Shown: in pieces, positions 8,482 through 17,753 of the stretch
Position numbering within the stretch: the stretch's first letter is position 1
Layout of the letters: each line of letters opens with the position of its first letter
Assembly: GCF_032190635.1 (NCBI RefSeq)
Contig: NZ_JAVLAS010000001.1
Span: forward strand, 682,001 to 746,000
Direction of reading: 5' to 3'
Source: Levilactobacillus zymae
GTDB taxonomy: Bacteria > Bacillota > Bacilli > Lactobacillales > Lactobacillaceae
Length of the DNA: 64,000 nucleotides
Position numbers and translations under genes: made by a program
Notes under the pieces: generated by a model
The model's database searches: none
Seen by the model: only the letters and a program-made list of their open reading frames with translations
Told to the model about the DNA's origin: nothing

Positions 8482-8910
8482 ATGATCAAAATGTACTTTC
8501 ACGCTAAAACAACCGCTGTCACCAAAGCAATGAAGTGGTTAGCAAATCACGATGCCATCTTTACGGCACGGGACATTAAAAAACAACCTTTAACCCGGGA
8601 TGAAATTCTATACATGTTATCACTGACTGAAGACGGGACGGACGACTTGATTTCGACGCGTTCCAAAGCCTATAAGGCCTTACCTAATTCGGTCCAAGAC
8701 ATGGGGATGAACGAATTGGTTGAATTGTTACAGACCAATCCGGGCATCTTAAAGAACCCAATCGTGGTGGACCGCAATAAGTTAGCCACCGGTTTCGATC
8801 TGGAAACCATTCGGGAGTTTGTGCCGGCCTCTTACCGGAAGAAGGAATTGGCTAATTTCTTCAAGATTTTAAACGGGACCAAGAAGTCCCTGAACGTCTC
8901 ACCAGCATAG
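8482..8910 (+). CDS. Spx/ArsC-family regulator lacking the redox CxxC
   Basis: A 142-residue member of the Spx family, which binds the RNA polymerase alpha C-terminal domain and redirects transcription under thiol stress. ATG 8482 follows GGAGGG. Hallmarks are MLSLTEDGTDDLISTRSKAY, NPGILKNPIVVD and the basic C-terminus. The N-terminal CxxC disulfide switch is absent: the aligned segment reads AKTTAVTKAMKWL (Thr and Val at the Cys positions), and the protein has no Cys at all. It should therefore be redox-blind, with output set by its level. The CIRCE-like operator upstream suggests heat or misfolding control through HrcA instead. The family call is firm, the regulatory reading is inference. 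Confidence 0.88.
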   Translation: MIKMYFHAKTTAVTKAMKWLANHDAIFTARDIKKQPLTRDEILYMLSLTEDGTDDLISTRSKAYKALPNSVQDMGMNELVELLQTNPGILKNPIVVDRNKLATGFDLETIREFVPASYRKKELANFFKILNGTKKSLNVSPA

Positions 8911-8918
8911 AATAGAAC

Positions 8919-8954
8919 AAAAAAGCGGCTACCTTATGGTAAGCCGCTTTTTTT
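8919..8954. terminator. Bidirectional terminator between the Spx paralogue and the NlpC/P60 gene
   Basis: AAAAGCGGCT-ACC, loop TTAT, GGTAAGCCGCTTTT, flanked by A and T runs, so it serves both converging genes. Confidence 0.85.
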
Positions 8955-8964
8955 GTGGAACGGG

Positions 8965-9738
8965 TTAGCTTAACGTGGCGGGACGGGCGTAGCCGACGGT
9001 GTGCCACCAGGAAACGTTGGTGGCTTCGGTGACGACACCGCGAAGTTGGGCGTCAATCATCTTGTGGTTCCCCAGGTAAATCCCGCAGTGGGTGATGTTA
9101 CTGGTGCTGGTCCCAAAGAAGATCAGGTCGCCAGCCTTGGCGTTGCTAGCACTGACGTGGTCGTAGGCGTTGTATTGGGCCTGCGCCGTTCGGGGTAACG
9201 TTTGGCCAATGGCGTGGTTAAAGACGTACTTGGTGAAGCCGGAGCAGTCGAAGGAACTTGGGCCGTTACCGCCGTAGACGTACGGCTTACCTAGCTGGGC
9301 CTGGGCAACCTTTAAAATGGATGCGTAAGACCCGGTTCCCTTAGTCGTGGTGTTCGAACTGGTGTGTTGATAGCTCTTCTTTTGTAAGTAACCGTGCCAG
9401 ATCCACCCCGACGCGGTTTTGCGCCCATTCGTGACGTAGTAATAAAGATACTTAACGCCATTTTTCTTGGTAATGTAGCGCTTCTTGGTGGCGTGCCACG
9501 TGGTGTGGGGGTAGTTCTTTAGGTAGTGGGTTTTCTTGCCAAAGGTCATGTTGCTGGCCGTGCCCCCGAGGTTGTAAGTCCAACCGGTCGCACTTTTACG
9601 CACGTATTGTGTATCGGACATGTTACTGGTGCTGTTAATGGTGTTCGTGGTGTTGGCGGACGCGGTTGTGGTCAGTCCCCAGACGGGTAAGAAGGCTGCC
9701 GCGGCAGCGACCGTCAGGCTAAGTTGTTTGATTTTCAT
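8965..9738 (-). CDS. Secreted NlpC/P60 peptidoglycan endopeptidase
   Basis: A 257-residue exported cysteine peptidase that cuts within peptidoglycan stem peptides. ATG 9738 and a signal peptide ending at about TASA (residues 26-29). Residues about 45-130 form a Tyr/Lys/Trp-rich module (TGWTYNLGG, YLYYYVTNGRK, SGWIWHGYL), probably an SH3-like wall-binding domain. The catalytic domain fills the C-terminal half: YGGNGPSSFDCSGF supplies the Cys, THCGIYLGN the first His, and a later polar residue would complete the triad. It stands alone between a terminator and a divergent surface-protein gene. Confidence 0.92.
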   Translation of the reverse strand: MKIKQLSLTVAAAAAFLPVWGLTTTASANTTNTINSTSNMSDTQYVRKSATGWTYNLGGTASNMTFGKKTHYLKNYPHTTWHATKKRYITKKNGVKYLYYYVTNGRKTASGWIWHGYLQKKSYQHTSSNTTTKGTGSYASILKVAQAQLGKPYVYGGNGPSSFDCSGFTKYVFNHAIGQTLPRTAQAQYNAYDHVSASNAKAGDLIFFGTSTSNITHCGIYLGNHKMIDAQLRGVVTEATNVSWWHTVGYARPATLS

Positions 9739-10242
9739 CGCAATTATCCATCCCTCGTATGTAAAGTTTTAGTCGGTTGCTTGAGTACATTTCCTAAGAT
9801 AGTCCTTGGGCTTTACAGAGTAATTGCGGGTAAATATCATTGCGATTACGCTTTAGGGCAGAGATGTCATATTTTAAGTTGGCGTTAAGCTAGGGGAAAT
9901 TCATCACGATAGGGTCAATCTTTTGGCGGCTGCGGGGATGGTCAGTTTTCGAAGGTATCGTTTTCATAATTAACTACATATTGGGACCTTTTTGCATAAA
10001 CTATGCTGAATATACATATTGAAAAAATGGATTTGATAAGTGGTGGGTTAGGAAAATTACCATTTTAATCTGAATAACGCCCACAAAATATACAGAATAA
10101 CTCGGTAATTTTGCGGGGAAGCGCTAGACGGTCGTGGGAACGGAATGCTAGAGTATTAGCTATCTTTTATAAGAATTATTCGCTGGATGTGGTGAGACCA
10201 CCACGTCCATTTACTCACAACAATTCCTAGGGGGAGTTATTC
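9739..10242. other. Divergent intergenic region with a strong hairpin in the leader of the LRR protein
   Basis: About 500 AT-rich bases without a gene. The only clear structure is a hairpin at 10185-10208: GGATGTGGTG, loop AGAC, CACCACGTCC, ten pairs with one G-T. It is followed after 34 bases by the start codon. There is no T run, so it is not a terminator. It may influence translation or mRNA stability. Confidence 0.5.
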
Positions 10243-12258
10243 ATGACAAGTACAATGCCACGCGCAACCGGTCGTTGGTGGTCCCAAAGTCTGACGGTGA
10301 TGAGTCTAACGGCAATCTGTCTAACTGGTGGTCCGGTGGCCGCGTTAGCCGCACCCACCACAACTACGGATCAGGCCACGGCCAGCTCGGCCACGAGTCA
10401 GACACCGACAAAGGTAACCGCTTCCACTAAACCGCATTCGAAAGCCGATGAGAGCATCGACAGTTGGATGCCCAACAAGCGCTTGCAGGAGGCCGTGTTA
10501 AACGACCTCAATAAAGATAACCCAGACAAGCACTGGGCGAGTGTCGCTGAGATTACTAAAGACGATATGCAACTACTAGAAAGTTTACACGACACCCACC
10601 ACGTCTATATCGACGGGCAAACCGAATACTCCTTGGAGGGGTTGCAGTACGCCACGAAGATGGAACGGCTCACGCTGGGCGGAAACCTCAATACTAACCC
10701 GATTCGGCTCAATGCCGACATTGTCGATGTGAGTCCTTTAAAGGATTTACAGAGCCTGAAGGACGTGAACCTACAGTACAATCGGCTGAAGGATGTTTCA
10801 CCATTGGCGGGACTGAAGAACGTCGTCCACATGTCGTTAGGGTGGAACTACATCGAAGACTTTTCGATGCTGCCAATTCAGCAGTACACGCAGTTCACCT
10901 ACATTAACCAATTTATTGAACGGCCCATGATTAACGTCAACGCCGAGACACGGCGGGCCCATTTGAAAGTGGCCTTAAAGTTTAAGGACAGCCAGCCGGT
11001 TGAACTAACCGCCCCCGAGCGGTTCGGTCGGTTAGCGGATTGGACGCCCAGTGGCGAAATCTTTCGCTCACTGTATTTTCGGGGCGGGAACGGTCAACCG
11101 GACGGCCAGGGAGGCTTGACCTACGATCAGATTGTGGACCAGGAACCCGGGCCAACGTCCTTTCCGGAGGTTAACGTGTCCCCGCTACCGGATAAATTTT
11201 ACCTAATTGGCCAAGACGCGGAGCAGATCTTTAAGGTGGTTCAACCGTACAAGATCGCTCCGGCGGCAAAGTCCGTGACGGTCAAGTATCAGGACGTCAA
11301 CGGGAAGTCACTCCACGATGACCTGGTCCTCGATGGGGTGGTCGGAGATGAGTACACCACGGAACAATTAGCGATTCCCGGGTACACGTTTAAGGAGGTC
11401 CAAGGCGCAGCCAAGGGGACGTTTAAAGATACCGATCAGACGGTGACCTACGTGTACACACCCGATCCGGTGGCCGGTCAGCCGGTCACGGTCAAGTATC
11501 AGGACCGAACGGGCGAAAAGCTGAGCGAGGACGTGGTTCTGACGGGAAAGGTCGGGGAACCCTACGAAGCAGAACGGTTGAAGATTGCGGGGCACGTGTG
11601 GTCAAAGGTCGAAGGTGAGGAAAAGGGGACCTTCAGCGATCAGGCGCAAACTGTGATCCAGATTTATTCGCTAATCGAAGGTGATGGTGGCACCGGTGAA
11701 GGCAATCCTGGTAATGGTGGTGGCACTGGTGGTGCTGGGGAGCCCGGTGGTGGCACCGGCGACGGTAGCCATTCCGGCCAGCAACCCGGCCCCGGGGGAG
11801 CGTCCTCGAGTTCCAGCAGTAGCTCATCTAGTAGCAGTTCATCCAGTAGCAGTTCGTCAAGTAGTAGTTCAACTAGTAGTGGACCCGCGCAGTCCAGTTC
11901 CAGTTCGCAGTCCAAGCCCCAGACGGGGACCAGTTCGGCGCCAACGACCGAGACGGAGCCCGCTCCGGTGGTGACCGGTGAACAGGACGATGACGTTACG
12001 GGAATGCCGGGTAACCTGGGGCCAGCCGGTCCGTTTGAAGGCGGCCTAAACGGTGAGACGCCGGGAATGCCGAGCCAGACGTTGACGGAAGACCTCACGC
12101 CAACTGTTTTTCCGAGCCAAGGAACCCCGGCAGCGACCGGTGACTTACCCCAGACAAATGAGCGTCACGGTCGGTTAGGCGTGTGGCTGGGTGCCGCATT
12201 GCTGACCACGCTGGGGTTAAGCTGGTGGGGGCGGCGACGGTCACATGAAGATGACTAA
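10243..12258 (+). CDS. LPXTG surface protein with leucine-rich repeats and two MucBP repeats
   Basis: 671 residues, start ATG 10243 behind GGGGGAG. A signal peptide ends near ALA-AP (residue about 36). Residues about 130-220 hold internalin-like leucine-rich repeats (VSPLKDLQSLKDVNL, VSPLAGLKNVVHMSL). Two MucBP-type mucin-binding repeats follow at about 345-408 and 416-480, each starting VTVKYQD and ending with a TFxDxxQTV strand. Then come a Gly-rich linker, a tract of more than 20 consecutive serines (about 525-550), a Pro/Thr-rich stalk, and the sorting signal LPQTN at 635 with hydrophobic segment and basic tail. It is probably a mucus or host-surface adhesin anchored by sortase A. No sortase gene is in the window. 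Confidence 0.9.
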   Translation: MTSTMPRATGRWWSQSLTVMSLTAICLTGGPVAALAAPTTTTDQATASSATSQTPTKVTASTKPHSKADESIDSWMPNKRLQEAVLNDLNKDNPDKHWASVAEITKDDMQLLESLHDTHHVYIDGQTEYSLEGLQYATKMERLTLGGNLNTNPIRLNADIVDVSPLKDLQSLKDVNLQYNRLKDVSPLAGLKNVVHMSLGWNYIEDFSMLPIQQYTQFTYINQFIERPMINVNAETRRAHLKVALKFKDSQPVELTAPERFGRLADWTPSGEIFRSLYFRGGNGQPDGQGGLTYDQIVDQEPGPTSFPEVNVSPLPDKFYLIGQDAEQIFKVVQPYKIAPAAKSVTVKYQDVNGKSLHDDLVLDGVVGDEYTTEQLAIPGYTFKEVQGAAKGTFKDTDQTVTYVYTPDPVAGQPVTVKYQDRTGEKLSEDVVLTGKVGEPYEAERLKIAGHVWSKVEGEEKGTFSDQAQTVIQIYSLIEGDGGTGEGNPGNGGGTGGAGEPGGGTGDGSHSGQQPGPGGASSSSSSSSSSSSSSSSSSSSSSSTSSGPAQSSSSSQSKPQTGTSSAPTTETEPAPVVTGEQDDDVTGMPGNLGPAGPFEGGLNGETPGMPSQTLTEDLTPTVFPSQGTPAATGDLPQTNERHGRLGVWLGAALLTTLGLSWWGRRRSHEDD

Positions 12259-12316
12259 AATTTTTAACGTGAGGCGTTAAACCGTAGAATCTAACCGAGT
12301 GGTTGCCACTTACCTT

Positions 12317-12359
12317 AAAAGCGAGCATTATTCCAGCTTTAGGAATAATGCTCGCTTTT
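12317..12359 (+). terminator. Terminator with 18-bp perfect stem
   Basis: AAAAGCGAGCATTATTCC, loop AGCTTTA, perfect complement ending GCTCGCTTTT. The core CATTATTCC/GGAATAATG is shared with the terminator at 15753-15795. Confidence 0.88.
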
Positions 12360-12488
12360 CTATGGAAATGGGAGCACCTAAATGCCCGTTAGTTCAGATC
12401 GAGTTAACGGTGGCGGGTTCCAAAAACAATATTATGTGCAAATTAATCATTTGGTTATAATTTTTTATTTAAAATAATTTCATTATTT

Positions 12489-13531
12489 GGTAGATTGCAA
12501 ATTTAATCCGAATTTTTGGACAAATTGGTCAGCATAACCTGATACGGTGTTTGCCAGTCGAGTATTTTAAGCGGTCGCTGGTTAATTTGGAGTAACGTCG
12601 TCGTTAAATCTTGAGCACTAATGTGCTCAAAACGAGTCCCCTTAGGATAAAAATAACGTAAATTCCGATTAAAGCGTTCATTACTACCACGTTCAGCTGG
12701 CGTATAAGCATGACAGTAATAGGTCTTAATACCATATTGTGATTCAAATGATACTAGCCCACTAAACTCAGTACCACGGTCCACAGTAAAACTGTGCACC
12801 GGTCCATTAAAAGTTGTTAGGAACTTAGTCAGTGCTTCATTAACACTCGCTGTCGTTCGATCTTTTAACCGGTATGCCCAAAGGAACCGTGATTTTCGAT
12901 CGATTAAAGTTAATAAAACTGCCTTACTATGCCCACGAGGACCAACGACTGTATCTAGTTCAAAATCGCCGATGCGATTACGTTGATTAATCATCATGGG
13001 ACGCTGTTCAATTGATCGCCCCAAAGATTGATTATATTTGGATCGTTGGTCAACGTTACGCCGTTGGCGTACGCCATGTTCAGGTAGATCATTCAAGGAG
13101 AAATCAATTCTCCCCTGATTTAGCCAATTATAAATAGATTTAGTAGCTAGTTTAAATTCGTGAGCAATCATTCCTGGTGACCAGCTTAGACGTAAATGGT
13201 TGAGAATTTTTTGCTTTAACTCATCGCTCAGCTTAGTTTTCCGACCACATCGTGATCGCTTGTATTCGGCATCTGTTTGTGCTAATTCAGCCTGATAAGG
13301 TTGACATCGAGATAATTCATAAGAAATTGTTGACGGTGATCGGTTCAGCCGAACGCCCATTTGGATATTGGACAGCCCTAGTTCACAAAAGGTTTCGATT
13401 TTAATTCGTTCGGAATAGGTTATACTAGACAAAAGATCAGCTCCTAAAAGATGGGTTTGTGGTAAACACCATTTTAAAGGAAGCTGATCTTTTTTGTCCG
13501 AACAGCGTTCGGATTAATTTTACAATCTACC
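12489..13531 (-). mobile_element. IS30-family insertion sequence, copy A, complete (1043 bp)
   Basis: Ends are GGTAGATTGCAAATTTAATC on the left and the inverted GGTAGATTGTAAAATTAATC on the right. ATTT flanks both sides (12485-12488 and 13532-13535) as a 4-bp target duplication. The transposase is on the minus strand. The same 1043-bp element, inverted, lies at 30614-31656. It sits 75 bp upstream of the next surface-protein gene and may have displaced or supplied its promoter. Confidence 0.93.
12503..13432 (-). CDS. IS30-family transposase, copy A
   Basis: 309 residues. The N-terminal helix-turn-helix region contains CELGLSNIQMGVRLNRSPST, and the DDE integrase core has IGDFELDTVVG (first Asp), FTVDRGTEFSG (second Asp) and the YTPAERGSNERFNRNLR segment with the Glu. 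Residue for residue it is identical to the product of the copy at 30713-31642. The frame is intact. Confidence 0.95.
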   Translation of the reverse strand: MSSITYSERIKIETFCELGLSNIQMGVRLNRSPSTISYELSRCQPYQAELAQTDAEYKRSRCGRKTKLSDELKQKILNHLRLSWSPGMIAHEFKLATKSIYNWLNQGRIDFSLNDLPEHGVRQRRNVDQRSKYNQSLGRSIEQRPMMINQRNRIGDFELDTVVGPRGHSKAVLLTLIDRKSRFLWAYRLKDRTTASVNEALTKFLTTFNGPVHSFTVDRGTEFSGLVSFESQYGIKTYYCHAYTPAERGSNERFNRNLRYFYPKGTRFEHISAQDLTTTLLQINQRPLKILDWQTPYQVMLTNLSKNSD

Positions 13532-13606
13532 ATTTATATTGAATGTTGCCGGAACTAGGCTCAAAATAAAGGAGGAATCATCTGAGGAAGGTAGGGATAA
13601 CTTAGT

Positions 13607-15655
13607 ATGGAAACTAAACAAACGCATTTTAAGATGTACAAAGATGGCCGGAAATGGGTCTTCGCTTGTGCGGTCGTTTTAGCTTTAGGGGGCAGCGCGA
13701 CCGTTGCCCACGCGGACAACAACGCTAACGCTGTCAGCAACAGCTCTAGCTCAGTAGTGACGAATCAGTCGGGGACGTCGAGTGCGGACACTAAGTCTGA
13801 TAGCACGTCGCAATCGTCGAGTTCAGCGGGTCAAGACACGACGGATCACTCGTCCACTACCCAAACGTCCGGGGCCGCAACCACGACCACTCAACGAACG
13901 TCAGGCATCTCGGCTTATTCGGCATCAGCAACGGACCCTGCCGCCGATGAATCGAATTCAACGAGTTCGTCGAGTACCAGCACCGCCACGGCGACTAGTC
14001 AATCAAGTCAGACGACCACTAAAGATAACACTGCCAAAGTGGCCCAACAGTTGAAAGCCAATCATCAAAAGGCACTGCAGTTTGCCCAGGCCTTGAAGCG
14101 GGTGGCGGCCAAGACGCCTAAAGCTGCCGCTGCCGTCGAACCATTAGCCGACAGTGGGATTCAAGCCGGGGGGAGCGTCTACGATGATTATCCGACCATT
14201 GAGGAGGACAACCTCTTAGGGGTGTCATCGGCCTTTCATATCTTTGCGCGGGATGCGGAGTTAAACGCCCACACTAATGGGAACGTGGCCGTTCAGAACT
14301 TAACCGGGAACGTTAACTTCGGGACGAATATCATTGAAGAACTCTTGGACAAAGATATTTCCTACATTCAAAACTTTAACAATATTGCTAGCAGCTCCTT
14401 TGTTTCCGCAGGATCGACCCGGGAAAACAAAGTGGTCTTTGGTGAAGGGGTCAACATCGACATCAGTAACCCTAACCGACCAAGTGTGAATGGGACCTAT
14501 ATCGATCACTTGCTAGCCGCCGAAGTGTACCAGGATCAGGTTGGCCAGACCTACATAGATTTCGACCAGGAATTCGAAAAATTACGGGCCAAGAACGCCA
14601 AATTTGCGGCCATGACCAGTGTTAAGGATTATACGGCTGCTGATTTTCCGGACCGGAATAACCGGGTGATTGACGTGACGGACATGACACCGGACGAAAA
14701 CGGGCGGATCGTCATCAACCTGTCGCCGGACGTTTTGCAAGGCGATACGCCGTTGACCATTAAAGGGCTATCACCAGATGCTGATGGGGACACGATTATT
14801 ATTAACGTGGATACCGGTAGCGACCCGGACTACCACATTAACTCGCAGATTAAGGTTGTTTACAGTGATGGTACCGACCGGAATAACCAAGAAACCGAAG
14901 ACTTTGGGGACAACCACTTGCTGTGGAACTTCATTGACCGCTCGGCGGCAGATCAGCAATACACCGGAACTATTCACGTAGACCGGCCGTTCCAGGGGAG
15001 TGTCTTGGCACCATCCGCTACGGTGGAAGCAAACCAGAACCTGGACGGGAACATCATCGCCGATAAGGTGATCGTAAACGCCGAAACTCACCGGTGGGAT
15101 CTACAAGATAACCAGAAACCCGATGTTGATGAGAACGGCGGGGGCGACGAAAACGAATTTGAAATTGCCGTGACCTTACCGGGAATTGGGGTGGAATTAC
15201 CTAAGCCGGAAGAACCAGAACCGGAAGTTCCTGAACCCGAAACACCAGAACCAGAGACGCCGGGCACGGAGAATCCTGAACCCGAAACACCGGGAGTTGA
15301 AGAACCCGACGTCGAAGAGGAGAACTCGTACGGTCACCATCATGCCGACGATGAAGTGGTTGACGAGTTCGAAGACGAGTTTGCCGCGGACGTCACCGAA
15401 GCCGAACAAGAGGCGACGCTGACGAAGCTGGAAACGGCGATCGCCAAAGCAAAGGCTACCGGGGATACGACCTTAGTGGCTCGGTTAGAGGCGGTGGAAC
15501 AACAGTTGTTGACGGCCATGGGTCGGAGCACCGGTGTGGGCACGGGATTGCCACAAACCGGTGAAGCGCACCATAGCGTGGCACAACTCTTAGGCTTAGC
15601 TTTAGCGGGCAGTCTGTTAGGCAGTTGGCTACTTCGGCGGAAGCGTCAAGATTAG
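13607..15655 (+). CDS. KxYKxGKxW-signal, choice-of-anchor-A-like, LPQTG wall-anchored adhesin
   Basis: 682 residues. The N-terminus HFKMYKDGRKW is a KxYKxGKxW-type signal, followed by a hydrophobic core and cleavage near AHA-D (about residue 36). Residues 38-150 are a Ser/Thr-rich stretch, likely glycosylated or disordered. Residues about 195-500 match the choice-of-anchor-A architecture (LLGVSSAFHIFARDAEL, VAVQNLTGNVNFGTN, FQGSVLAPSATV with DGNIIADK), a beta-rich surface domain. Then an acidic Pro-Glu repeat stalk (PEPETPE), a short His/Asp segment, and the sorting signal LPQTG at 648 with a transmembrane helix and RRKRQD tail. The IS30 copy ends 75 bp upstream. Confidence 0.88.
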   Translation: METKQTHFKMYKDGRKWVFACAVVLALGGSATVAHADNNANAVSNSSSSVVTNQSGTSSADTKSDSTSQSSSSAGQDTTDHSSTTQTSGAATTTTQRTSGISAYSASATDPAADESNSTSSSSTSTATATSQSSQTTTKDNTAKVAQQLKANHQKALQFAQALKRVAAKTPKAAAAVEPLADSGIQAGGSVYDDYPTIEEDNLLGVSSAFHIFARDAELNAHTNGNVAVQNLTGNVNFGTNIIEELLDKDISYIQNFNNIASSSFVSAGSTRENKVVFGEGVNIDISNPNRPSVNGTYIDHLLAAEVYQDQVGQTYIDFDQEFEKLRAKNAKFAAMTSVKDYTAADFPDRNNRVIDVTDMTPDENGRIVINLSPDVLQGDTPLTIKGLSPDADGDTIIINVDTGSDPDYHINSQIKVVYSDGTDRNNQETEDFGDNHLLWNFIDRSAADQQYTGTIHVDRPFQGSVLAPSATVEANQNLDGNIIADKVIVNAETHRWDLQDNQKPDVDENGGGDENEFEIAVTLPGIGVELPKPEEPEPEVPEPETPEPETPGTENPEPETPGVEEPDVEEENSYGHHHADDEVVDEFEDEFAADVTEAEQEATLTKLETAIAKAKATGDTTLVARLEAVEQQLLTAMGRSTGVGTGLPQTGEAHHSVAQLLGLALAGSLLGSWLLRRKRQD

Positions 15656-15752
15656 AGTTCACGCCGAACGACTAGTTGATATTCCATGAACAGTTAACCG
15701 GTTACGCTAAAACAGCGTGAAGCAAAGAGCGCAGGCTGTGCGCCTTAACGTC

Positions 15753-15795
15753 AAAAGTACCCATTATTCCTGAATTTGGAATAATGGGTACTTTT
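15753..15795 (+). terminator. Terminator with 18-bp perfect stem
   Basis: AAAAGTACCCATTATTCC, loop TGAATTT, perfect complement ending GGGTACTTTT. Symmetric A and T runs allow it to serve both converging genes. Confidence 0.88.
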
Positions 15796-15894
15796 GCGTG
15801 CCATGACCTAACTTGTCGTTTGGCGCAGGTGACGGTACCAGCGCAGAGCAAACTAGATGAAGCCGCGGCTAACCTTTAAAAATTGATGAGGTGG

Positions 15895-16638
15895 TTAGAA
15901 CGTCCACCCCTTATCTACGGAGACGATGACGCCGTTGACGTAGCTGGCCTTGTTCGAGGCGAGGAACAGTGCGGTCTGGGCAATTTCATCGTAAGTTCTC
16001 GTGGCCACTTGTAGACCGCCAGCCTCTTGAGCACGCCGGACACGTAGCGGTTCAACCACGTCCGCTTGGATGTTCCCCGGGGTGATGGCGTTGGTGCGAA
16101 TGCCATGAGTGGCGTACATGTAAGCCGTATTTTTGGTGAGATTCGTGATGGCCCGTTTGGAAGCCGCATAGGCGGTTTCGGCCTGATCCCCCGTGATGGC
16201 ACCGATCGTGGCTACGTTGACAATCACACCGTGGTGCTGGCGCGTGAAGACGTGTAAGGCTTCACGGGTGACTAGGGTCACGCTGGCCGTATTGATGGTG
16301 GTGACCTGGTCCCAAAGCTTATCGCCAAAGGTCTCGGGGGCAATCAACCGGTTCATTGAACCGGCGTGGTTGATTAAGCCATCCAAGCGGCCGAAGTGCT
16401 GAGTAGCGGTCGTGAGTAACGTCTGAACGTCGGTAGGGTTCGTCACGTCGGCCGGAACCGCAATGGCTTCGAGGCCAGCCTGCGTCAGCTGGGTGACCGT
16501 GGTGGTGAGGGCGCTTCCCGGTAAGTCGACAGCGATGATCTTAGCGCCTTCTCGGGCAAACAGTGCGGCCGTTTGCCGTCCTATTGCTGATCCAGCTCCC
16601 GTAATTAACATGACTTGGTCTGCTAGTTGTTGACCCAT
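15895..16638 (-). CDS. Short-chain dehydrogenase/reductase
   Basis: 247 residues. ATG 16638 is preferred to 16647 because AAAGGAGTG precedes it. Cofactor motif TGAGSAIG, acidic residue after beta-2 (AVDLPG), which favours NAD, NHAG in place of NNAG, and catalytic YAASK. The usual catalytic Ser thirteen residues before the Tyr is Thr here (NVATIGA). C-terminal YVNGVIVSVDKGW is typical of FabG-like SDRs. Substrate unknown. It is divergent from the NmrA-like/Rrf2 pair. Confidence 0.86.
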   Translation of the reverse strand: MGQQLADQVMLITGAGSAIGRQTAALFAREGAKIIAVDLPGSALTTTVTQLTQAGLEAIAVPADVTNPTDVQTLLTTATQHFGRLDGLINHAGSMNRLIAPETFGDKLWDQVTTINTASVTLVTREALHVFTRQHHGVIVNVATIGAITGDQAETAYAASKRAITNLTKNTAYMYATHGIRTNAITPGNIQADVVEPLRVRRAQEAGGLQVATRTYDEIAQTALFLASNKASYVNGVIVSVDKGWTF

Positions 16639-16808
16639 AGAAAACACTCCTTTGATTAATTACTTTCATTAAACCATAGTGGCCTAAGAATGCGCTAAGC
16701 ACACTGTTAAACGGGGCTAAGAGGATTATTAAAAATGCTCATAGTTGCACTAATCGATGGTTAATCTTAAAAAACATCAATGGTATTCGTGGCTTACACA
16801 CAAGAAGA

Positions 16809-16836
16809 TTGACAATTTCAAGACTAGGTGTAACAA
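16809..16836 (+). promoter_or_regulatory. Promoter of the NmrA-like/Rrf2 operon
   Basis: TTGACA (16809-16814) and TAACAA (16831-16836) are spaced 16 bp, about 40 bp before ATG 16875. Confidence 0.6.
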
Positions 16837-16874
16837 TACAAGTAACAACAGGTAACTGGAAAGGAAGTTTTGCC

Positions 16875-17738
16875 ATGCGTTACGTAATTACCGGAGCGAC
16901 GGGGCACTTGGGCCAAGCGGTGGTCCGACAGTTGGCCAAATTAGTAGATCCACAGACAATCAGGTTAGGCGTACACACCCCGGCGAAGGCGGCTAGTTTT
17001 GCGGCCCAGGGGATGACGGTGAAGGCCTTGGACTACCGCCAACCAACCACCGTTCAAGCAGTCCTTCAAGATGCCGACGTGGCGATCTATATTCCTAGCA
17101 AGAGTCACGATAGTTTTAGTCGGGTGACTGAGTTCGAACACGTCTTAAGCGCCGTGGAAGGGGCCCACGTGGGACACTTGATCGTGATGGGCTTTATTGC
17201 CGATCAAGCCGATAACCCGTTTGCGCTATCCGCCTTTTACGGTTACGTTCCGCGACGGTTGGCCCAGACGAACTTATCGTATACGATTTTACGCAACGCC
17301 CTGTACGCCGATCCGCTGGTGCCCTACCTTCCCGAATTGATCGACCGACACAACGTCATCTACCCCATGGGGGATGCGTCATTAAGCTTTATCAGCCTGG
17401 AAGAGAGTGCTGCGGCGTTCGCCAAGGTAGCGGTGACGCCAGCACTCTGGCGGCAAACCACTTACACGCTGACCCAGGAACGGTCCTACACCATGCCGGC
17501 GCTGGCGGAAGTCCTGAGCACGGTTAGTGGGCATACTATCGGGTACGCCCCGGTGACGTTGCGGCAGTTCGCTGAACTCTATAATCAAGGCAATGAGGGG
17601 CATATGCTGGCGTCGATGTACGCGGGTGGGGCCCGCGGACTCTTGGCGACGGTAACCGACGACTACCGGCGGATTATGGGGCGTCCCGCGCAAAGTCTGC
17701 CTGACTTCTTGACAGCGGCATTGCGCACGCAGGCTTAG
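16875..17738 (+). CDS. NmrA-like NAD(P)-binding oxidoreductase/sensor
   Basis: 287 residues. ATG 16875 follows GGAAAGGAAG. The N-terminal dinucleotide motif is TGATGHLG (TGxxGxxG), and the fold continues with ADVAIYIPS and a YTILRNALYAD segment typical of the NmrA/QOR2-type atypical SDRs. There is no YxxxK pair in the classical position. Such proteins reduce quinones or sense NADP/NAD balance. The following Rrf2-type regulator starts 15 bp downstream and is probably co-transcribed, which fits a redox or electrophile-response cassette. Confidence 0.82.
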   Translation: MRYVITGATGHLGQAVVRQLAKLVDPQTIRLGVHTPAKAASFAAQGMTVKALDYRQPTTVQAVLQDADVAIYIPSKSHDSFSRVTEFEHVLSAVEGAHVGHLIVMGFIADQADNPFALSAFYGYVPRRLAQTNLSYTILRNALYADPLVPYLPELIDRHNVIYPMGDASLSFISLEESAAAFAKVAVTPALWRQTTYTLTQERSYTMPALAEVLSTVSGHTIGYAPVTLRQFAELYNQGNEGHMLASMYAGGARGLLATVTDDYRRIMGRPAQSLPDFLTAALRTQA

Positions 17739-17753
17739 TGGAGGTGAGCAACC

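Noticed and set aside
11664..12098. Leu/Glu/Pro-rich frames overlapping the serine tract of the LRR protein
   Set aside because: These arise from AGT/TCC serine codons and GC-rich linkers read in other frames.
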